The notes below the pieces were generated by a model. The model worked only from the letters and a program-made list of their open reading frames with translations. It did not search any database and was not told the DNA's origin. Both the position numbers and the translations under genes were made by a program. Shown here piece by piece: positions 50,825 through 61,000 of a stretch of DNA of 64,000 bases. Position 1 is the stretch's first letter, and every line of letters starts with the position of its first letter. Source of the stretch: Lepidurus packardi (lineage: Eukaryota; Arthropoda; Branchiopoda; Notostraca; Triopsidae); contig JAKZAN010000002.1 of NCBI GenBank assembly GCA_023053545.1, forward strand, positions 5,936,375 to 6,000,374. The letters are read 5' to 3'.

Positions 50825-51706
50825 CGATGCCTGTGACCTTATACGCTAATCGAGACATTGTCAAACTATGATGAAATTTTAATTTTACAATATAGAAAAA
50901 GTATTTCAAGATAGTTTACTATTGAGATGTGAAATATTACAGATAAAAATGGTAAATGGAGAAATAATTCGAGAATGGTAGGATATTTCTCAATATTTCT
51001 TGAAAATTTAATGACATTTTCTTGCAGCGAAGTTTTTACAAAGAAGATTTTTCGTATTTTTTTGGGTTTTGTTTTTGTACTAGTTAGTTATCATTGACGC
51101 CTTTTCTCTACGGATAAATTGGAATTAGAAAAGTCCGATATCATGTACCTATAAATTGAGCAGCGCCACTTGGTTCGATCATGAAAGAGCAAAATAAAAA
51201 AAAAAGTCCACAAGGCGATTTTTGAGGAAGGTATAACAAAGAGCTCTTATTTTTGTCTGATAGGGCTAAAGTAGCGTATTTGGAAATATTTGGAACGTAT
51301 TTGGAATATTTATTAAGTAACGCGTATTTGGAAAGCACCATAGTTAAACCGTAATGAAAAAAGAAGAGTAAATAATTATATAGAATCCACGAGGGAAAAT
51401 GTGTTCAATTAATGTTACACTGAGAAAAGTACGATAAACGTATCTGGCCCCATTACAGTTTCACCCTAAACTAGAGCAATTCAAACCTATATAACGCCGT
51501 TATTACATGCGTAGTTGGCTTGGTGGGTGGCTGGGGTCGGATGGCGGTAAGGCAGGGGGAAAATATTGGTTGCCCTGTGGATTTCTCTTTCTGTCGAACT
51601 CCGCAATTCTTTGAATCGAGTTTTTGCCGTCAAAGTTTGAATCGAGTTTTTGCTGAGTCGAGTCAAAGCTTGTAGTCATTACTATCATGGTTTTGGCATC
51701 CTCTTT

Positions 51707-51751
51707 TTTTAGACTTTTAGATTTTTTAGATTTTTTTAGATTTTTTAGATT
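51707..51751. repeat. Short tandem array of TTTTTTAGA
   Basis: The unit TTTTTTAGA (with T-number changes) is repeated about four to five times. It is simple-sequence DNA. Confidence 0.8.
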
Positions 51752-53146
51752 CAGAAAGTGTGCTACGTAACTTTCCTATAGATCGTAAGGCAGCACCTGT
51801 GTGACATGTGCGTCATGTACAGCCGATATGACATTTATTCCCTGGAGTTGTTAGGGACTGTTGTCATAATTATCACCTTTCGATCCTTTAGAATAAAGGT
51901 CCTGAAAATGTGACAGTTTTTATGAGGTTTTAAAAATGCGTTTATCACCTGCAAACGCTTTGTAAACAAATAATAAAAACACAATAAGGACTTCACTTCC
52001 GCGTCTGTCTGTCTGGATATTCTATTCCAAGTCTTTGTCTTCTCACTGCCAAGACCTTCCAAGTTATGTCTGTATGTTTTACGGTCTCCAAATCCAGACG
52101 TTTCCAAACCTGCAATCTGGGTCTCGCGCAAATAACGAAGGACGACACTTGTAATAGCAAGTGCGTAATAACAATTTCTGTTTTTATTACACTTCCGTAT
52201 GATCGTCCCGTCCAGTTCCTTCTTCCATTTAACGTCCGAGCGTCCATTCTATAGCACAGCTTTAGCCATGCAGGGAGGAGAGTAGAAGGGAAAGGGAACG
52301 CTGGGCACTCAGGCAGCCCATTACTCTCCATTAAGAGCTGCTGGTGTTTCCTGGGAGTCACATGCTTCTGCTCCATCTCGGCACACACACACATGACCGA
52401 AAGCCCCTTGCGAAATCCATTAAGGTTAGATACTTGCTACTCGGAGACTGTTAGTCTCTTTTCGGACGCTACTTATTGTGGATGCCCTCGATTGCACTTA
52501 ACGACGTCTTGGATATCTTCCCCCAAATACACTCTCCACCACATACCTCCCCCCTTCTTTCCAATGGGTCAACTCGGATGGTCAAATAATCCATGGCTAG
52601 TTAATACGGTTCTGGTGGGGTGACAATTAGCGTTCGAAACCCAAGTATCCCAGTAACGGAGACCAACTCGAACATCAACATTAACGTCCCCTGGGAGATC
52701 CTGATGGTGTCTCCCCCAACCTAACTGCGTTTTTGCGGTTATTACCTCAATAAGTAAAAGCCTGGGTGTTTACATGCTTCATTAACTGATTGGAATGCCT
52801 CGGAAATATCAACTGTTAGACTTGGTTAAATTAGGAAGTGGGAAAGGTTTCAAGCTTTAATGAGGTGTGGATTTAAAAAAAAAAATGAAATCAGTGGCCC
52901 AAGGATTCATTAGGCTAGTTTATGTGTTTGCTGTTTGGCTTCTACGCATAACGCAGTAATGATAATGCAAAGATAAAGGCGAAAGGCTTCACCCCTCCAC
53001 TTTACTATACCTTTTTTGTTTGGGTAAAAAGGAAAGAAGTGGGCGTTTGCGGTGCCTGTCAACTTCGCTTGGGCAAATTGAAGGGTCTCTCTCCAACAAC
53101 TGTTGTCTTGTTTGTTTTCCCTTGGTCCCTGTCATGTGATGTGCAG

Positions 53147-53335
53147 TGCTGTTGCTGCTGCTGCTTATCAGAGCGCTTACGTACGGGGAAACTTGTACAA
53201 GGGCTCTTTGGTCCAAATCATCGTAATTACCCTGTCAGGGCCACGACCATCGAGGACTCTGAGATTGCGGAGTACAACCCTGTCACTCAAACGCCCACCG
53301 GTCTTTTGCAAACGGGCCTGTCTCACTGGACTTGA
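53147..53335 (+). CDS. Candidate 3'-terminal coding exon, unknown protein
   Basis: A strong acceptor (pyrimidine tract from 53101, ending GATGTGCAG at 53146) is followed by an open phase-0 frame of 62 codons to TGA at 53333-53335. The peptide starts with six cysteines (CCCCCCLSERLRTGK) and ends TPTGLLQTGLSHWT. The middle (GPNHRNYPVRATTIEDSEIA) has coding-type codon choice, with many G-first codons. A Cys run next to basic residues would suit palmitoylation beside a membrane helix. No family is recognised, no upstream exon is identified with confidence, and a second frame is also open over the same bases. A chance frame over a (TGC)n run is the alternative. Confidence 0.35.
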   Translation, partial: CCCCCCLSERLRTGKLVQGLFGPNHRNYPVRATTIEDSEIAEYNPVTQTPTGLLQTGLSHWT

Positions 53336-53587
53336 TGAATATGTGTAATCGTAGGACGCATAAGCTGTAATACATGGATATCCTCTATGTATTGCGTAAT
53401 AGAACTCTACTTTCTTTTTCCCACTGTTTTTGTATGCTCATTCTTGTTGTTGACTTTTTTTCGGCGTTTCGAAATAGTGTTTTTGTGTTTGTTTATTTGG
53501 TTTACTGCGTGAGTAAAGCCTTGAGTTAGAACCCAAAATCGAACTTCCTTTCGGGCTCTTGGTATAGTACATACTGCCGTTATTCAC

Positions 53588-53723
53588 TCTACACTGTAAA
53601 AAAGGCACACAAAAACTGCAAAAAAATGGAAAAGACTGCAGTCTTACGGTACTTTATTGGCGTAAAAGGGTACCACCTTTATTATTGGTAGAATTGTACC
53701 AAGGAACTTTTGGGCAGTGTAGA
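53588..53723. mobile_element. Short MITE-like element with 9-bp terminal repeats
   Basis: The ends TCTACACTG (53588-53596) and CAGTGTAGA (53715-53723) are exact inverted repeats, and the next bases (A-rich, then AAGG against CCAAAAGTTCC) stay loosely complementary. The interior contains a GGTACT...GGGTACC near-palindrome. At about 136 bp without coding capacity it resembles a non-autonomous DNA transposon. I could not see clear target-site duplications, so the family is not assigned. Confidence 0.5.
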
Positions 53724-54642
53724 TTTGTCAAGAATTCTAGTCTTGGCCGCATACAATGTAAATAGAAAAGTGTCAACGTAAACTGCGATGGTTAAAGTAT
53801 ATATTTAGGCTAAAATTAAAAGCTTGCGTCATAAGAACTTTAAGGATACAGGAAAAGTAGAGATGGTTTTCTGTAGTCAAGTCTTTTGTGAGTGAATGAA
53901 TTATGGACTGCAAAACTTTGAACAATTTCTGCCATTTTATAGTTAAAAGTCATGGCACCATTGGTGTTATGTACACCAACATAACGTGTCCATTTATAAC
54001 AAAAAATAATAGAATTGCCTTATACATTTCGGGGCTTGAAGACACGTTACTACTCAGGTCTGTGAAACAACAAAGGACATACTTTAAACCGTGTTACAAT
54101 AAGCAAATTATTCAAAAGAGAACAAGAGGCGTGTGGTGGCCTTACAAGCTCGCTTTTAGAGCTAATTCCGTAATCAATCGCGTACTAATTACTTTAATAC
54201 TTATTTAATAATTACGCGTATCACTTATCTTGTTAATGACCAAAGTTTATTTGTTCTCTACACTTAGTATAATTAACCTACAATGCCATGCTTGCATTTT
54301 GTTCTCTTGTAGTACATTCCAAGTGCACTGTACCAAATCTTGTAATTACATTTGAAGCCTTTTGTGAATGTGAATCGAGGGCTCTTATGATGGACACGTG
54401 GTTGGAATAACATAGGAAAAGACTTGCGTTGATTCATGCCGCCTAAAAGATTCAGTTCGATTGGAGTTCGTTGGTATTAGGCTTCGTTTAGAAGTACTGG
54501 TACGAAGGTACTTCATAGTTGCAAACGTCTGGACTATACAGCCGCATACGAAGGTTTCTGACGCCAAACGTATGGATCCAAAGCAGCTTGCAATGTTATT
54601 TATGGTGAAAAAATGGTGGGGTGAGGGGGGTGGACTTTTCAC

Positions 54643-55110
54643 TTGATGGTAAAAGTTACAGTGGCCTCGTTCGTCGCACACATTGACAGCGACGTCGACC
54701 TCGTCGTACATGTGCGCTCCACGGAGTTTCCGTCTTTGGTCGTTGCGTCGAAGTCGCATGGAAGTCGCGTTTTCCGAATCAGTGGCGCGTGCGACGGCCG
54801 GAACCAAGGGGACTTGCAAAACGCCAGGCAGCCAAGCGCATTCGTTTTTATCAGTCCCAAATCACGAGGAGGAAAAATCTGTTTTGGAGCTTCTCTCTCT
54901 CTAGGTTCTCGCTGGCCCCTGTCTCTGTTACCAAGTACCAGCAACCTATTCCACCCTCCTACCCCCGCCCCCTAAAAAGGTCAGGAACTAGTAATCTATT
55001 GCGCGGTGTCAGACTTTGGTGTTGGCTGTCTGCAGGAAGCACCGAGGACGTCGGCGTCTCCGCGCGGGGTGCCAACCGCGGAATCCCGGCCACATCGTCC
55101 AACTGACTTG
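54643..55110. other. GC-rich block, open in several frames on both strands
   Basis: The composition changes sharply to CpG-rich sequence from about 54660 to 54840 and again at 55010-55105, in otherwise AT-rich DNA. Overlapping frames are open on both strands: + frames at 54643-54975 and 54683-54904, - frames at 54385-54819 and 54639-54944. A + strand acceptor-like TTGGCTGTCTGCAG precedes the second GC-rich piece. It may hold exons of an unrecognised gene or be a CpG-island promoter or enhancer. I cannot choose a frame, so I do not call a CDS. Confidence 0.4.
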
Positions 55111-57757
55111 TCACTCTTCAAAATCCTGAATCCTTGATTCTTACAAAAAATACTGTTATTCAAATAGTCTGTAATTTTTTGTGGGGGAATTTTCTATGAA
55201 TTGGGACATTTCCTAAAAAAATATTAAGGACGGAAAGAAAGTTTTCTTGAGTATAAATAGAATCTTCCTTTCAAAGACTGTTTTCTTTTTGTAAGGATTG
55301 GTCACTTGGTAAACAAACGGGATCTTCTTTTATAGATTGTTAAGAAAAGGAACGCAGGACAATCAGCGGAAGTCGCTTCGGCTTGGGCCCTCCAGCCGAG
55401 CTCATGTGTATGCAGAAATAGACAAAAGATCAGACTGAGCTGAACGGAATCCAGTGGCGGTCCTACTATTTCTTAAATTTTTTTTCCCGAGGTTTTCCTG
55501 GCTTGGCGTGACAGTTTTGTAGGGGAAAATGTGATACAGTTCGTCCTCCTTCTGGGTTTCTATTTTTTTGTACCAGGAGAATCGAATACATGATGTTTCG
55601 AACGTATTAATATAAACACCCGGGGCTAAAAGGGTCCAGCAAGGGAGATGAATAGGGAGGTCGGAAGAATGGGTAGGTTTTTCATAAGAATGGCATTTCT
55701 TCGCTTTCAATTCCGCTACTGGAGTTTCGCACGGGTTTGGAAGAAGGGAAGAGAGAATCTGAGCATATACAGCGTCAGACTTCCAACCAATTCTGTTGGA
55801 AAAACGTTCGATTTTCTCGCGTTATTCACGCCCAGCATGAGAATCTGGGAGTAGCCTCCGGAGCGTTGGAACCTCTACGCATTGTTGCCTTTTTAGAACC
55901 CAGCAAAAAGCCATTTTCGTATTTTTTTTTTTCCCCTAATGGTGTCTGCAAACTTCAGTACAACTTACAGTGCGGGAGACATAAGAGAGAGAGGTGGAAA
56001 AGAGAGATTGCGGGCTTGCGAAGGAAAACTCGTGGATCTATGATGGAAGGGGAATTGACAATGTCGAGATGTTAAAAAATGTGGTAGAAAGATACTTGTA
56101 GTTCTACCTGAGCTGGTATCAGCAGCACACCTGGGCTCGTGATGTCGGCCATCAAGCTCAAGTCAAGAAATGAGGAAAAAAGGAGAGGCTCGGCGGGCTA
56201 TTGTGAGCCAAATCCGGGCAAAGATGCTGAGGCATCGTCCCCCAATCTTTCTCAGCACCCAAATAAAAAAAAGAGAATATAAGAAAAGGCCTTAAAGTAT
56301 AGTAGCAGAAGCGGAGAGGAAAAAGGGGAAAAACCCTGAACATTAAAAAAAATATCCTGTCTCCATATATTCGTTTGTGCGTTGGCTATATAATGATGGG
56401 ACAGGTTTAACAACCCAAGAGTAGGAGAATTTCAGGATGCCCTCGAACATTTTAGCACCACATAAAATACACAATTCTTAGTTACGATACAGTTCAAATA
56501 CAGTTCAAATACTTTCTTTGATTTTTTTTAAGAAAAAATCCAGGATTCGCTTTTTGCTGTCATGTATTTTTTTTAGCAATTTTGTAATTCGAACGTAAAT
56601 TTGTCTTACAGCTTGACACTATTTATTTTATTCTTTATGCACACATTCTTTATTTTATTCTTTATGTTGGTACAGCCTTTTTAAAAACTTAAAAGCGATA
56701 TGAAACTTACCTGGTTTGAATATTCCGTCACGGGTTTTAAACGTTCATTTAATGCCTTCTGAAGAAGTGTACATGGCGGGACGTTTGAATGGCTGTCGTT
56801 CTTCAATTTCCGACTTGACAAGCGTAGAGAGAGAGGGAGACTTCTTGCCTTGGACCCAGGCGTATAAACTCTCGGGCATCACATCCGCTTTTGCAAAGGA
56901 AACAGCTATTCACGCATTCAAGATTTTCTCTTACTCGCCGGCTCCCAACGATTTCTATAGATCCCTTTTGACTCGCAAGGCATATCAAAAGCCTAAGGAA
57001 GAAGACACGGGCGATAGGGTAGCTTTGGGAGAGGACAGAAGAGTTAAAAGAGAGAGAGAGAACATGGCAGGCATAGGAATCTGTACTTGAAAGTTGTCTG
57101 CTTGCATTGACATCGAAGTTTGAGACTGTGTGCACAATTCCGTTGGATATTCCGTTGGATGGAGCTTCAAACGCTCTTTTAATGAAAAGGCTAATACTCG
57201 GTGCTGTGTAGTTAAAAAATAGAAGCAAATAAAGGTCGGCGTTTTGAGATTATACCCGGTTTTGATCTTCGTTCATGGTAAAGTGTTTAGATATAAGCGT
57301 CAATATCTCGGTTTTTGGTGTCTAACCTCGCAATTGGGTCGTGTGATTGTGCACAGCTGTGGCAACATGCATACACGACACCTTTATCACCCGCACCACA
57401 TCTTCCTGCCTGGGGTTGTGTGGAGTTGTATATAAGCGCAGCGATTGCGTGATGCTCAACTTTCACGTATTTCTTTGACCCTCTCGCGCTCCACCAAACT
57501 GTACGAAAACCTATAATAAAAAAAACATAAAAGAAAAAGACTTAAAGCGGTTGTGCTGCATTTGCTTTCCCCCAGAAAGCAATGATACCCCTTCTCTAGC
57601 CATGCACAGCACCTACAAGGTAATTCAGAAAAAAACCTGAACAGTAATAAGAATTTGTTCTTACTCAATGGGGAAAATAAATATCCGCAATATAACTGTG
57701 GTTATACACGGCAAAAATCTTTAAAATTTACAATAAATATACGTCAGTGTGTTCTAA

Positions 57758-58092
57758 TTTTCTAAGCATAATATTGCCCATTTTTAAATTTTGATATTAA
57801 CAAATTTCAAACTGAAATTTATAGTTTTCTAAGCATATTTACCATTTCTAATTTTTAATATGAACAAATTTCAAACGGAAATTTATAATTTTCTAAGCAT
57901 AATATTTACCATTTTTAATTTTTAATTTTTAATATGAACACATTTAAAACTGAAATTTATAATTTTTTAAGCATAATATTGACCATTTTTAATTTTTAAT
58001 ATTAACAAATTCCAAACTGAAATGTATAGTTTTCTAAGCATAATATTGAAAATTTTTAATTTTTAATATGAAAAAATTTCAAACTGATTTTG
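57758..58092. repeat. AT-rich tandem repeat, about five 62-74 bp units
   Basis: Each unit starts TTTCTAAGCATA (TTTTTAAGCATA in the fourth), passes through CCATTTTTAATTTTTAAT-like sequence (shortened or extended in some copies), and ends AAATTTCAAACTGAAATTTAT or close to it. Length differences come from repeats of TTTTTAA. It is a small minisatellite-type array of low GC content. Confidence 0.9.
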
Positions 58093-61000
58093 TTGCAAAT
58101 TATGGTTTGAACCTTGTTCGTGTTTTCCTAATTTTACGATGTCTGTATTGGCATAGAACTTACATAGGTACCAGAAATTGTACATGTAGCAGAGCTTTAG
58201 ATTGCGAAGCTAACAAGTCTCGTTTCCGAAATGAGTGACTCTAGGGGAAAATTGTGCTGATCCATCAGATGGGATCGGGGGAATGCTGCGTGGCAAGTAT
58301 TCTGTTCATCTCCAAGAGTTTCGATGCCCGTACCAGGAAGACACGAGGAGTAATTTTTATAAGGGAACGAGAGAGGGCGTGTGAAAAAAAGAGAGACTTT
58401 TAGAGGGTTTTTGCTTCTTTGTACGCTTCTTTTCCTTTTTTTTCTTTCTTTACGCGTCAGGCTGGGGCTGTTGCAAAGTCCAATTGGCCGAGATTTGGGA
58501 CGTGCTACTGTTCGTGCAAGTCCCAAGTCTTCGTGAATACAGCTCTAATGAGCTGCACCAAGGGAACAACCACCCGTCATCGCGGGCGGACGATGGATTA
58601 GACGCAACCTTTCCCAACCCCTATATGATAAGCCTCCCCTGTCCAACCTTATCAAACTTTGTCCTCCCAACAGCAAAACGAGAATATCTACTCATAGTAA
58701 ACGAAAAGAGAAGACGGCGAAAAAAAAAGATCGTTGATCAAGTTTTCCTAGCGTGGATTAATGGACTATAGAATCCTTTTTTATTCCTTTTTTAAACCCA
58801 ACCAATTTTGATCTTATTTTACTTTTTTTTTAAGAGGGAAGAGCTCCATTGACTTGGTAGTCACTCTTATGCTGCTGTACAACTCCCTCTCCTTCTTCTT
58901 TGGGCAAATTAGAGGTAAATAGATTTGCTGCCAGGGTTAACGTGATTCCTGTTGGCACTAAGTGTCAGATTCAACAGTTGTCCCTCGCTGCTAAACGTAA
59001 TTACGGGTGCTGTACCAACCCTCGGTGCTTTGCTGATGCCTCGTCGGATTTTATTAGGTTAGCGTTTATCGAGACCGTCCTGGGTTTGGCTGCCACCCTA
59101 ACCCCCAAGAGTGATATGGGACAACAGACACTCAAACATAACATACATGTATACACTATATAGATGAGACTCGGACTGGTAGAGGAAGAGGGAAAGGGGG
59201 AGATGGTTTTCCGCAGTGACCCAAGTTGCTACCCAGAGAAGAGAAGCATACGGAATGTGACTACAGCTTCCCAAGCAAATCGCCATCCCTGGAGGGTGTT
59301 TCTCACGCGAACCCTACATACTATATATAAACTAAGAGGAAAGGGAAAAGTAGACGTAATCACATTGTTTGCTCACCACTTGTCCCGCAATCAATTGTCA
59401 ATCAAGCGCTCTAAAGGCATCAATGCATCAATTAACTTCTCGCGCTGCCCTTCCTTTGGCAATTTTTTTTTGTCGAACCCTATTTCTTCTTTTCAAACAA
59501 AATTTCTTAATTGTCGCGAAAAAATCTTCTTTTTTAACGTAATTCCTTCATTCCTTCTTAACTACTTGATACATTTTCAAACATTTAGACCAACTTTAAA
59601 CAAAATTTAGACCAACTTGGAACTTGTAATCTCTATTTTGTATTTGTTTTTATTTGTGCAAGAATAGCGCACAATTGCTGTTCAATTGAATTCACTCTCA
59701 CGGTAGAGACAGAGAAAAAAAATGTAAGGAGAGAATCGTTTGTTGGCCGACTTTTAATAAGCTTTTTGGCGGAGGGAGTGGTCAAACGAAAAAGAGTTGG
59801 TTGGGCAGCCGGAACCAATTGGCTGACGGGTTTGGGGATCCAGTTCCTTGTGTTAAGGTGTTTTGTCATTGAATGTCCCGAACCAGGGGACAAAAACTAA
59901 CCAAATCTCCTGGGAACTCTAATTCCCGTCTTGGATCGCCATGTAAAAAACGTCTGGAAATCTCTCAGTTGGCGTGATAGCTTTTCTTTTGTTTCCGAGA
60001 AAAGTTGTCGTGATTCTGGATTATTCCCATCAGTGCCATGCAGTCTGCTGAAGACTGAAAATTTCCGGAACTCCCAGTCACTGGACTGTCACCCAGTAAC
60101 GCTATTACCCAATGATTTTCCCGAAAAAAATCCAAAGTCTTGCAGCCCTTTGCTCCAATTTTCCATTTTTTTTTCTGGTAACTAGTTAGTTTTTCTTCTC
60201 CTTCTGCTGTTTCAAGTTTTTTTTAACCAGTTGAGGTGAGTGTCACCCGACAGTAAGCGTACGTGTGGTACTTTTTGTAAGCAGGCTTCCACCGTGTTTC
60301 CACTTTGTTCGTGCTCAACTAGTATTAGCATAACATTTGGAAACTTTTGTATGGCTAAAGGGGAAAAACAGCTGATGAGCACACTGTTGTGCATGTGTGT
60401 TCTAGAGCTGTGCACCGTAATAACGCTTGACGTCATGCTCCATACGATTTTCTTACCGAATATGCTTTTCGTTGTCATAAGCCCCTAGAAAGGACTTGGA
60501 TTGCCAACTTGACGTGTGTATAAACTTTTCTTACAAAAAAATAATGATATAATGGAATTAAGTATGCTTATGCGTAACCGACATGTGAGGTTGCGATTCC
60601 AAAATCACACGAGGCACGCATGTACGAAAATGACAATAACCGTGTCTCATTTCCCAAGTCAAAGTGTTCATTCTGTTCTTGTCTTTTTGTGTTTTTTAAT
60701 GTTTGTGGAGGGGGGTGCTTCCGCTTGAGTCTATAACTAGACTAGACTTATTAAAACCGCTTACAAAGAAATGGCTCGTACGCTTTTCCAGACTGATTTT
60801 ATTTACGGTGCCAATTTCCTCCAATTTTCTCCAGTTTGGTCGAAATAGTTTAGGGATAAAAGCTGCATAACAAAAGGCAAAAAAGGTTAAAAAAAAAATA
60901 ATGATCCTAATATGGACTAAATTGAAGAAAACGAGGCTAATTTCTTGTACCTTTTAAGATCATTGGATAAGGTATGCATAAGGTAAGGTATGAAGTCAAA

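Larger units (their letters stand above)
47223..53146. other. SoxB1 upstream flank (about 5.9 kb)
   Basis: It contains the SoxB1 5'UTR and promoter, two small tandem duplications (48776-48827 and 50679-50824) and AT-rich DNA. A stretch at 51707-51751 repeats the unit TTTTTTAGA several times. Possible splice signals occur at 48235 (GC then GTAAGT) and 48347 (TTTTGGGCGCAG) on the + strand, but the open frames they join are unrecognised and start without ATG. I call no gene here. Confidence 0.6.
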
